The notes under the pieces were generated by a model. The model did no database searches. It saw nothing but the letters and a program-made list of their open reading frames with translations, and had not been told where the DNA came from. Shown one piece after another: positions 41,723-50,473 of a stretch of DNA of 64,000 bases (the first letter of the stretch is position 1; each line of letters begins with the position of its first letter). The position numbers were made by a program, and so were the translations under genes. This stretch comes from an uncultured Pseudomonadales bacterium (GTDB taxonomy: Bacteria; Pseudomonadota; Gammaproteobacteria; Pseudomonadales; UBA7434), in the NCBI GenBank assembly GCA_943788835.1, contig CALSRU010000012.1, positions 62,001-126,000 on the forward strand. Reading direction: 5' to 3'.

Positions 41723-42682
41723 CTAATCATAAATTGGATTGAATCGATGAAAAGCGGCTTCGCAAAAGTCGCCGGGGTCGTTAAAACGGCGATTTTTATT
41801 CAAGGCAGCAATACTGTCCATCTCGGTGTTACTTAGTTCAAAGTCAAATATATCTCGGTTTTCTTTTAGGCGGCTTACCTGATTGCTTTTACAAATTAGC
41901 GTGCAGCCGCGTTGAATCCCCCATCGCAGGACTATTTGTGCCGGCGTTTTTTGATATTTTTCGGCCATTTCAATTATCTTTGATTGAGCCAGTACAGAGT
42001 CTTTGGCGTCAGCCATATCTAATTCGAGATAGGACATTGCGCCTAGGGGCGAAAACGTGGTGACTGCAATGCCATAGTTTTTGGCCAGTCGTATTAGTCG
42101 CTGTTGCGTTAGGTAGGGATGCGATTCAATTTGTAGATCGGCTGGCTTGATTTTGGCATAGGCCATTAAATCATTGAGCAATCCTGTGTTGTAATTACAG
42201 ACGCCGATAGTTTTGGCTAAGCCGGCCTCCACGAGCGATTCCATCGCTTGCCAAGTTTCATGTAAAGGTACGGCTGCAACCTCCATTTTCGGTTCGCTTG
42301 CGTCAGGATCGAAAATCCACTCGGGGGGGTATCGAGTTTCAAAAGGAATGAATGGTTGCGCGATAGGGAAGTGAATTAAATAGGAATCTATGTAATCAAT
42401 ATTCAAGTCCCTTAGGGTTCTCTCAAGTGCCGGCTTTACATGTTCTTTACCATGGTACGTGTTCCATAGCTTGGATACGATGAATAGCTCGCTCCTTGAG
42501 CAGACGCCGTCAGCGATCGCTCGGGTAATACCCTGGCCAACTTCTGCCTCGTTGCCGTAGTCGCATGCACTATCTAAATGGCGATAGCCCACTGAAATTG
42601 CGTTATATACGACGTCAGCACACGCGTCTTTTGGAATCTTCCATAGACCTAGGCCTATATCTGCAGGTCTTTGTCCTGACAT
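41723..42682 (-). CDS. Aldo/keto reductase, aldose (D-xylose) reductase type
   Basis: GLGLWKIPKDACADVVYNAISVGYRHLDSACDYGNEAEVG, FIVSKLWNTYH, SYLIHFPIAQPFIPFETRYPPEW, RFNDPGDF. Confidence 0.9.
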   Translation of the reverse strand: MSGQRPADIGLGLWKIPKDACADVVYNAISVGYRHLDSACDYGNEAEVGQGITRAIADGVCSRSELFIVSKLWNTYHGKEHVKPALERTLRDLNIDYIDSYLIHFPIAQPFIPFETRYPPEWIFDPDASEPKMEVAAVPLHETWQAMESLVEAGLAKTIGVCNYNTGLLNDLMAYAKIKPADLQIESHPYLTQQRLIRLAKNYGIAVTTFSPLGAMSYLELDMADAKDSVLAQSKIIEMAEKYQKTPAQIVLRWGIQRGCTLICKSNQVSRLKENRDIFDFELSNTEMDSIAALNKNRRFNDPGDFCEAAFHRFNPIYD

Positions 42683-42715
42683 TTTTTCCTCTTAGAAGGT
42701 TGACTAATAATGTTT

Positions 42716-42743
42716 AACATGTATCTTATATAAGACATATGTT
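42716..42743. promoter_or_regulatory. Candidate GntR operator, copy 1 (divergent promoter region)
   Basis: AACATGTATCTTATATAAGACATATGTT; 18-bp core identical to 50326-50343. Confidence 0.7.
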
Positions 42744-42885
42744 TTGTCAATCCCCTATGATTGGGCAATAGTGCGTTCCAGTAAAAGTTTAGGCAATTCT
42801 TTTGCGTTGTCGGCGGTGCCCGTCGACTTGGAGCTCAATGCCCGAGCCAAGCCATTTTTAAGGCGATAAACAATGTGAGGCCTTT

Positions 42886-44631
42886 GTGGCTGATCTTCGG
42901 AATACCTCCATGTTATATAAGTTGCTCCCGGGTCTGCTGTGGCTGCAAGGCTATCGTCGCGATATGTTTAAAAGCGATATTGTTGCCGGCGTTACGATTG
43001 CCTTTATGCTGATTCCTCAGGGTATGGCTTACGCTGTAGTGGCGGGTTTGCCTCCGGAGTACGGCCTTTACGCCTGCGTTGTTCCACCGATCATTTACTC
43101 TTTACTCGGCACATCAAACAAAATTTCTATGGGCCCAGTGGCTTTGGACTCAATTCTGATTTTAACCGGTTTGAGCGTCTTGGCAGAGCCCGGTTCTGAT
43201 CAATATTTAGAGCTTGCTATCGCACTTACATTCCTAGTGGGTGTGATCCAAAGTTGTTTGGGATTTCTTCGTTTCGGTTTTATCGCTAATTTCTTATCGC
43301 ATCCTGTTATTGTTGGTTATACCTCAGCCGCTGCGTTAATTATTATGGGTAGCCAGCTGGAAAATCTGCTCGGAGTGAAAGTGCAAGGCGGCAACATCTT
43401 TCAGCTGGTCTATCAACTCTTACAGCAATTCACGCATTGGAGCTGGGCGACTGTCGGTGTCGGTGTTTTTGGGCTTCTTTTCATGATTTTACCGAAGCAA
43501 ATCTTCCCTGCATTGCCAGCAGCACTCCTACTAATGATGTTGGGAATGTTGGCAGCGGGATTCGGCGACGCACGCAGCTATGGTGTAGATGTCATTGATT
43601 ATGTGCCGCAGGGTATGCCGTCGCTTAATATGCCCACATTATCGGTGAGTGAATACAGCCGTTTATTCCCGGTTGCTCTAACCGTAGCATTAATGGGCTA
43701 TGTAGGAACTATGTCGATCTGCAAGTCCCAAGAAAAACTCACAGATAAAATTAGCCCCCAGCCTAATCAGGAGCTCGTGGCCGTTGGGCTTGCTAATTTT
43801 GTTGGTGCGCTGTTCAAGGCTTTCCCAGTTTCCGCTAGTTTCTCTCGCAGCGCTGCTTTTCGTGCGGCAGGCTCACTCACGCAAGTTTCTGCGGTTACGT
43901 CATCGTTGTTTATCATTATAGTCATTCTTTATTTGACTCCCCTTTTTCAGCAGTTCCCATTACCGAAAGCGTTGTTGTCAGCCATCATCATTGTTTCAGT
44001 AGCAGGCCTTTTTAAGTACGCATTAATGAAACAACTATGTCAACAAAATAAGCTTGAGTTTATCCTCCTGATGGTTACGTTTTGGATGACATTGCTGCTG
44101 GGTGTTCAGCAGGGGCTCCTCATTGGCGTCGCCTTGTCCATCTTGATCCTGATTTATAATACGGCCAACCCCCACATGACTGAATTAGGTGCAGTTGGCG
44201 ACGGTATTTATCGAAACACCAGCCGATTCTCGCAAGCGGTAATTCGCAACGATATTTTGATCTTCCGTTTTGATGCCCCTTTGTATTTTGCCAACAAAGA
44301 CTTTTTTGTACAAAAGGTTTATCACTGGATTCAAGACAGGAATTCGAATGTTTTACGCTATGTGGTGTTCGATGCGGAGGCCGTCAATAGTATTGATAGC
44401 ACTGCTATTATCATGCTGCAGCGCATGATCGAAAATTTGGGCGAGCAGCATATTAAATTCATTATTACCAACCCTATCGGCCCAGTCAGAGACGCTATTA
44501 AAGAGTCTCCTTTGCATGCCTACATGTGCGAAGAGTCGATTTTTTCAACTATCAATGATGCGATTGTTTTTATTGATGAGGGTATTAACCGCCATCCGCA
44601 GCACGCTTTGCAAACAAATAGTCAGCTATGA
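42886..44631 (+). CDS. SulP family anion transporter with STAS domain
   Basis: DIVAGVTIAFMLIPQGMAYAVVAGLPPEYGLYACVVPPIIYSLLGTSNKISMGPVA; C-terminal STAS region VVFDAEAVNSIDSTAIIMLQRM. Confidence 0.9.
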   Translation: MADLRNTSMLYKLLPGLLWLQGYRRDMFKSDIVAGVTIAFMLIPQGMAYAVVAGLPPEYGLYACVVPPIIYSLLGTSNKISMGPVALDSILILTGLSVLAEPGSDQYLELAIALTFLVGVIQSCLGFLRFGFIANFLSHPVIVGYTSAAALIIMGSQLENLLGVKVQGGNIFQLVYQLLQQFTHWSWATVGVGVFGLLFMILPKQIFPALPAALLLMMLGMLAAGFGDARSYGVDVIDYVPQGMPSLNMPTLSVSEYSRLFPVALTVALMGYVGTMSICKSQEKLTDKISPQPNQELVAVGLANFVGALFKAFPVSASFSRSAAFRAAGSLTQVSAVTSSLFIIIVILYLTPLFQQFPLPKALLSAIIIVSVAGLFKYALMKQLCQQNKLEFILLMVTFWMTLLLGVQQGLLIGVALSILILIYNTANPHMTELGAVGDGIYRNTSRFSQAVIRNDILIFRFDAPLYFANKDFFVQKVYHWIQDRNSNVLRYVVFDAEAVNSIDSTAIIMLQRMIENLGEQHIKFIITNPIGPVRDAIKESPLHAYMCEESIFSTINDAIVFIDEGINRHPQHALQTNSQL

Positions 44632-46253
44632 ATATACGAGAAAACAATCTCAATAAGCTAAGTGAAGACGAGATCTATGACGTCTTGATACTCGGCGGAG
44701 GCATTAATGGCGCGGTGGCAGCCGCCTCTTTAGCGGCCAAAGGTGTTAGGGTTGCGTTAATCGAAAAAGGCGACTTTGCGGGTGAAACCAGTTCTAACTC
44801 TTCCAATTTGGCGTGGGGGGGTATCAAATATTTAGAAAGTTATGAATTACTCTTAGTCAATAATTTGTGCAAAAGTAGAAATCGTCTGATGCGCAGCTAT
44901 CCGTCGACCGTCAAGGAAGTCCGTTTTTTGACAACCGTTGCAAAAGGTTTTCGTTACCCACCTTTTTTAATTTACCTTGGTGCGATCTTATATTGGTTTA
45001 TCGGTCGTTGCTTTACTAAAAAGCCAACATTCCTAAGCTGCCGGCAGCTCATTAAGAAAGACCCCAGTATAAATGTTATTGATGTTGCAGGTGGTCTTGA
45101 GTATTCAGATTGCTTTCTCTATGACAACGATGCGCGATTCGTTTTTAACTTTATTCGTAGTGCTTTGGATTACGGTTGCATAGCAGTAAACTATGTCGAA
45201 TCACAGGGCGCTGCACGAGAGGGTGATGTCTGGGTTACACAGGCAAGAGATAATATTACCGGTAATCAATTCAGAATTAGGTCCAAAGTTTTGATTAATG
45301 CCTGCGGCCCACATGTTGACTTACACAATGAATTAACTAGTCAGCTAACAGTGCATCGACACCTCTTTTCAAAAGGTGTCCACCTGATTGTTGACAGGCT
45401 TACTGCTAGCGATAAAGTTCTAGCTTTTTTTGCGAGTGATGGGCGTTTATTTTTTGTAATTCCTATGGGCCCAAAGACTTGTATTGGCACGACTGACTCC
45501 CAAGTTGATACCCCTAACGTGTCTGTGGAGCCGGATGATCGAACGTTTATTTTGGACAATGCCAATAGACTGTTAAATTTGTCGAGGCCACTGACAGTTG
45601 AGGATATCATCGCAGAAAGGTGCGGTGTCAGACCGCTAGCAGTAAAGGGGAGTGATGGGGTTGCTGATTGGATTAAGCTCTCGAGGAAACATGCCATTGA
45701 TGTCAATGAGCGTGATCGTCATGTCAGTATTTTTGGCGGTAAGCTTACCGACTGCATTAATGTTGGCGATGAAGTGGCAAAGATTATTGCCCAGCTAGGC
45801 GTGGATATTCCATTCGCCAATAAGATTTGGTTCGGCGAGTCGTCCAGAGCAATTAAAAAAGATTTTTTTCATCAGGCTGCTCTTATGAATCTCGATAATT
45901 TCACGGATCCGGCATCATCTGAGCCGTTGACGCAGAGGTTGTGGCGTCGTTACGGCGCAGAAGCGCTGCAAATGCTGGAGGATATTCGTAATGATCCAGA
46001 AAATTCTAAGGTTCTTATTGAGAACGCAGAGTATTTGCGCTGCGAGCTACGTCATGCTGCTCAGAGTGAAATGGTCACCAAGCTCGAAGATTTTTTGCGA
46101 AGGCGGTCGAAAATCGAATTAGTTGTTAGAAGAAGCGATATTATTAATGGAGAGGGGATAGTCGAGGCATGTGACATTTTGTTTGGCGACCAAGCCGAGA
46201 AAAAGTTGCAGGAGTACCTCGAATCATTTGAGCAAAGTCCGCGCGCTCATTAG
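44628..46253 (+). CDS. FAD-dependent oxidoreductase, glycerol-3-phosphate dehydrogenase (GlpD)-like
   Basis: DVLILGGGINGAVAAASLAAKGVRVALIEKGDFAGETSSNSSNLAWGGIKYLES; IGTTDSQVD; 4-bp overlap with SulP gene. Confidence 0.8.
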   Translation: MNIRENNLNKLSEDEIYDVLILGGGINGAVAAASLAAKGVRVALIEKGDFAGETSSNSSNLAWGGIKYLESYELLLVNNLCKSRNRLMRSYPSTVKEVRFLTTVAKGFRYPPFLIYLGAILYWFIGRCFTKKPTFLSCRQLIKKDPSINVIDVAGGLEYSDCFLYDNDARFVFNFIRSALDYGCIAVNYVESQGAAREGDVWVTQARDNITGNQFRIRSKVLINACGPHVDLHNELTSQLTVHRHLFSKGVHLIVDRLTASDKVLAFFASDGRLFFVIPMGPKTCIGTTDSQVDTPNVSVEPDDRTFILDNANRLLNLSRPLTVEDIIAERCGVRPLAVKGSDGVADWIKLSRKHAIDVNERDRHVSIFGGKLTDCINVGDEVAKIIAQLGVDIPFANKIWFGESSRAIKKDFFHQAALMNLDNFTDPASSEPLTQRLWRRYGAEALQMLEDIRNDPENSKVLIENAEYLRCELRHAAQSEMVTKLEDFLRRRSKIELVVRRSDIINGEGIVEACDILFGDQAEKKLQEYLESFEQSPRAH

Positions 46254-46302
46254 ATCGCGAGCGTCCATATGTGAAGGGCGTTTATTTCAGTGTTGATTTT
46301 AA

Positions 46303-48396
46303 TTGGAGAATATTTTGACCGACGATTTAAGTTTGAGCGTACCTGATTGGAATGTAGTTCCACAGTTATCAGTCAACGGGCCTCTAGAGCATTCCTCGTC
46401 GCGATGCGTCGTTATTCCAACTACGCAAGGCAGTTTAAAGATTAGTCTGCATCAGTTCGGCGCACGCCTGCATTTTGGCGTCTGCAGCTTTGGCGGTGGC
46501 ATCGAGAATGCCTATGGCATGTTGCTTGACGACGCCTTTGTGCACGCTCCGCCATTCGACTTGATTGTGGATAGTAGTCAAGCGGCGGTGAGCAAAATCG
46601 GTGGAGGAGAGTTTATCTTAACCATCAATCACTCACCTCTCTCGTTTGAGTTAAGGAAGGGCGAGCGTCTCATTCAACAGTCGCCCACTGATGGGCATTT
46701 TGTGCGTCAATTTCGGTTGCCGCCTGTAGCTCGGATGGATAAAGGTTGGCTAGTTACCTTAGACCTGCGTGCCAGCGAATCAGTTTATGGCTTAGGAGAG
46801 AAATGGGGTAAGCTTGATAAGCGTGGACAGTTGATTCGCTCATTTAACCATGATGCGCTTGGTGTGAATGCTGAAATATCCTATAAAAACACGCCTTTTG
46901 CATGGAGCAATAGTGGGTGGGGTGCTTTTGTGCATACCGCAGCCCCCGTTCTTCATAGTGTTGGCTACGCGCCTTGGTCTCAGCGCGCTTATGGCATCTT
47001 GGTTGAGGATAGTGCTTTAGATCTTTTCCTTTTAGCCGGCAAGGATGGTGGCGATATTATTGGCCATTACACAGCATTGACGGGCCGCGCTCCGGTGCCG
47101 CCACGCTGGAGTACAGGGGTCATTCTGTCTAAAGCCTATTACCAAGATGCCGATGAGCTATTAGCAACAGCGCGAGAAGTTAGAGCGCGTAAAATGCCGT
47201 GTGATGTTATTACCATCGATGGTCGAGCTTGGCAGGACACAGAAACGCGTTTTACCTTCGACTGGGATCCTAAGCGCTACACTGATCCTGGCGCTGTTAT
47301 TGATGAATTAAAAACTTTAAATTTTAAAGTTTGCTTGTGGGAGTATCCGCTGGTTTCTGTTAAGCACACTCTGTTTTCTATGATGGAGAAAAAGGGGTGG
47401 TTGTTAAAAGATCGCAGAACGGGTGAGGCGTACCGTTATAATTGGGATACCAGTTGTTTTGGTGATGTGCTTACCGAGCTGCCCGAGTCAGGTATAGTCG
47501 ATTTCACACACCCTGAGGCCTATAATTTCTGGCGCGACTCACATAAATCGTTATTCGACCTGGGTGTCGATATGATCAAAGCTGATTTTGGTGAGCAGAT
47601 TGAATCCAATATGGTTGCATACAATGGTGATGCGGGCGATGTACTGCACAGCGTATATAGCTTGTTGTATAACCGTTGTGTTTATGAAGCAGCCGAGATG
47701 TATTGTCAGTCGGGCGCCTTTCTATTTAGCCGGTCATCGTGGATCGGGTCGCAGCGCTATCCGTCCCAGTGGGGTGGAGATCCGCAAGCCGACTGGGGTG
47801 GATTAGCGGGCAGTATCCGTGGCGGCTTGAGCTGGGGCATGACAGGTGCACCTTTTTATGCCACCGACGTGGGCGGTTTTTATGGTGATCAGCGTGATGC
47901 CGAATTATATGTGCGCTGGATTCAATTTGCGATTTTTTCAGCGCACATACGGCTGCATGGTATTGGGCAGCGTGAACCGTGGTCATACGAGGGAGAGCCT
48001 CTAGGTGAAGAGGCTAATGCTGCAGCTACACAGGCGCTAAAGCTGCGTTATCGCTTGTTACCATATATACAGCAGGCTATGCAGGTGGCGAGTGATTCTG
48101 GCTTGCCCGTGCAAAGAGCGATGGCTTTAGCATTTCCTAACGATCGAGCCGCATGGGCTTTTGAAGAGCAATTTATGTTGGGTGACGATCTTCTTGTTGC
48201 GCCGTGTCTGCAAGCAGGCGGGTGCACCGAGTTTTATCTGCCTGCCGGCCGATGGCAGCGGTTGTTGCATGACGAGGTGTTAGAGGGCGGCCGATGCCAT
48301 CAGTTACAATTACCTCTCGATGAGATGGCAGTTTTTTTCCCAGAAGGCGCAGTGATTCCGCTAGGGCCGGTTGTTGAAAGTACATCCGAATTATAA
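46303..48396 (+). CDS. Glycoside hydrolase family 31 (alpha-xylosidase-like)
   Basis: GVDMIKADFGEQ nucleophile region, QWGGDPQADWGGLAGSIRGGLSWGMTG acid/base region, RLHG, FYLPAGRW; start may be internal. Confidence 0.88.
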   Translation: MENILTDDLSLSVPDWNVVPQLSVNGPLEHSSSRCVVIPTTQGSLKISLHQFGARLHFGVCSFGGGIENAYGMLLDDAFVHAPPFDLIVDSSQAAVSKIGGGEFILTINHSPLSFELRKGERLIQQSPTDGHFVRQFRLPPVARMDKGWLVTLDLRASESVYGLGEKWGKLDKRGQLIRSFNHDALGVNAEISYKNTPFAWSNSGWGAFVHTAAPVLHSVGYAPWSQRAYGILVEDSALDLFLLAGKDGGDIIGHYTALTGRAPVPPRWSTGVILSKAYYQDADELLATAREVRARKMPCDVITIDGRAWQDTETRFTFDWDPKRYTDPGAVIDELKTLNFKVCLWEYPLVSVKHTLFSMMEKKGWLLKDRRTGEAYRYNWDTSCFGDVLTELPESGIVDFTHPEAYNFWRDSHKSLFDLGVDMIKADFGEQIESNMVAYNGDAGDVLHSVYSLLYNRCVYEAAEMYCQSGAFLFSRSSWIGSQRYPSQWGGDPQADWGGLAGSIRGGLSWGMTGAPFYATDVGGFYGDQRDAELYVRWIQFAIFSAHIRLHGIGQREPWSYEGEPLGEEANAAATQALKLRYRLLPYIQQAMQVASDSGLPVQRAMALAFPNDRAAWAFEEQFMLGDDLLVAPCLQAGGCTEFYLPAGRWQRLLHDEVLEGGRCHQLQLPLDEMAVFFPEGAVIPLGPVVESTSEL

Positions 48397-48443
48397 AAAT
48401 CGTTAAGTAATATAGGCTCAATAGTATTGGGAGTAATAATAAG

Positions 48444-50174
48444 ATGGCATTGAACGACCTGTTATTGACCTTTGGTTCATGCGCCTTTTTTATGGCCGTC
48501 GTGGCATTGATCTCGTATCAAAAAACGAAGGGAGACGTAGGTACAAAAGATGGATATTTTTTAGCCGGGCGTGGCTTAACCGGGGTTTTTATTGCCGGTT
48601 CTATGTTGCTGACTAATTTATCGGCTGAGCAACTTATAGGTTTAAATGGTTCGGCCTATGGCTACAACATGAGCAGTATGGCGTGGGAGGTCACGGCTGC
48701 ATTTAGCACGATCTGCATGGCGCTAATTTTTCTACCTAGATATTTGAGCGGAGCTTTTACTACTTTGCCTGAATTTTTAAGTAGTCGTTTTGATGATGAT
48801 GTAAGACGTCTAACGGTTATTTTGTTTATGGTGGGCTATAGTCTGGTCACTATTCCTTCGGTTTTATATTCAGGCTCTATTGCAGTGATGCGACTTTTTG
48901 ATGTGCCAGGTCTACTGGAGGTTAGTTACAGTCAAGGTTTGATGGTGACCATTCTTGCGGTGGGTATTATAGGCGGTCTTTACGCCGTGTTTGGTGGTCT
49001 AAAGGCGGTGGCCATTTCCGATACGATTAATGGTTTGGGTTTGCTGATAATCGGTATACTCGTTCCGGTACTTGGGTTCGCGGCTTTAGGCAACGGAAGT
49101 TTCTTAGATGGCGTTACGGCAGTAACAACCACGCATACTGAAAAGTTAAATGCCATTGGCACCAGCACTGATCCGACGCCATTTGGAACCATTTTTACAG
49201 GAATGATCTTTGCTAACCTAGCGTATTGGTGCACCAATCAATATGTCATTCAGCGAACGCTCGGAGCTAAAAATCTAGCCGAAGGTCAGAAGGGTGTCAT
49301 TTTTTCTGGCTTTTTTAAAGTGATGGTTCCTTTCATGATGATGATGCCGGGAATTGTCGCTTTCCATCTTTATGGAGGTGGGTTGCAATCAATTGACCTG
49401 GCTTTTCCACAACTGATCAAAGATGTTCTTCCGGTTTATATGTCGGGATTTTTCCTTGCCGTTTTGCTGGGTGCGGTGTTTAGTTCATTTAATTCCTTAT
49501 TAAATAGCGCTGCAACTTTGTTTTGCTTAGATGTCTATGAGCCTCTAAAAAAGGGCAAAGTGAGCGACAAGGAAATGATCAAGGTGGCCAAGATTGCGAG
49601 TGTAGTGATTGCAATCTTTTCGTTTATTGTAGCGCCTCTATTGCAGTATGCACCCGAAGGCCTGTGGCAGGTTATCCGAATTTTTACGGGTTTTTATAAT
49701 ATCCCTATTGTCGCTGTCGTTTTAATCGGCCTCTTCACTAAGCGCGTCCCTGGGCTGGGTGCCAAGGTGGCCATTATCTTTCATGTTATCGCCTATGGTT
49801 TATTAAAGTTTGTTTTTGATGAACAAGTCGATATTCATTTCTTGCACTTGTATGCGATTTTGTTCTTTATTGAAATTGCCATTATGTTGGTGATTGGTTA
49901 CCTCAAGCCTCTAGATGAGCCTTGGCAGTTTGAGCGTAAGAACAAGGTCGATATGGTTCCGTGGGCCTATGCCATACCGGTTTCTATTACTCTCTTCTCT
50001 TGCGTTGCAGCTTTATATGTTCTTTTTTCGCCTTTAGGCGTTGTTGGCGGCTTTGGTTCTCTTTTTTGGCCTGCTTTGTTCTGCATCATTGCAGCTAACA
50101 TGTTTGCTTGGTTTTACAGCTTAAAGTACTGGCGCCATCGCTATGCGAATTATATTGCAGTCAATGTTGGCTAG
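48444..50174 (+). CDS. Solute:sodium symporter (SSS/SLC5 family)
   Basis: Multiple TM segments; GYFLAGRGLTGVFIAGSMLLTNLSAEQLIGLNGSAYGYNMSSMAWE. Confidence 0.88.
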   Translation: MALNDLLLTFGSCAFFMAVVALISYQKTKGDVGTKDGYFLAGRGLTGVFIAGSMLLTNLSAEQLIGLNGSAYGYNMSSMAWEVTAAFSTICMALIFLPRYLSGAFTTLPEFLSSRFDDDVRRLTVILFMVGYSLVTIPSVLYSGSIAVMRLFDVPGLLEVSYSQGLMVTILAVGIIGGLYAVFGGLKAVAISDTINGLGLLIIGILVPVLGFAALGNGSFLDGVTAVTTTHTEKLNAIGTSTDPTPFGTIFTGMIFANLAYWCTNQYVIQRTLGAKNLAEGQKGVIFSGFFKVMVPFMMMMPGIVAFHLYGGGLQSIDLAFPQLIKDVLPVYMSGFFLAVLLGAVFSSFNSLLNSAATLFCLDVYEPLKKGKVSDKEMIKVAKIASVVIAIFSFIVAPLLQYAPEGLWQVIRIFTGFYNIPIVAVVLIGLFTKRVPGLGAKVAIIFHVIAYGLLKFVFDEQVDIHFLHLYAILFFIEIAIMLVIGYLKPLDEPWQFERKNKVDMVPWAYAIPVSITLFSCVAALYVLFSPLGVVGGFGSLFWPALFCIIAANMFAWFYSLKYWRHRYANYIAVNVG

Positions 50175-50325
50175 ACTCGGTTGGCGACTGCTTAGCGCGG
50201 GCCAATCCGGTGCGGCGTCGCACCAATAAAATCAAAAAAAAATAAAAAAGCGGCAGATTTGGTTAAATTGCAACCGTTTAGGTTTTTATTTAATCGTTAT
50301 TGGCCTCCATCGTATATTAATTACG

Positions 50326-50343
50326 GTATCTTATATAAGACAT
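50326..50343. promoter_or_regulatory. Candidate GntR operator, copy 2 (upstream of TonB-dependent receptor)
   Basis: GTATCTTATATAAGACAT, identical to 42721-42738. Confidence 0.7.
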
Positions 50344-50473
50344 CAGATGTATGCTTTTGCGTGACTGATAGTACATCAGTTAACGATCTGGGCCCTAAGA
50401 CCTAGACGAGTGACAAGATAAAAATTTAGTAAGCATATAAATCAAAACGTAAAACCAATGGGAGAGTTGACTT

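Noticed and set aside
46303-48396. Calling the GH31 a sulfoquinovosidase
   Set aside because: The Arg/Trp sulfonate-binding pair I recall from YihQ is not apparent at the aligned position; kept only as GH31.
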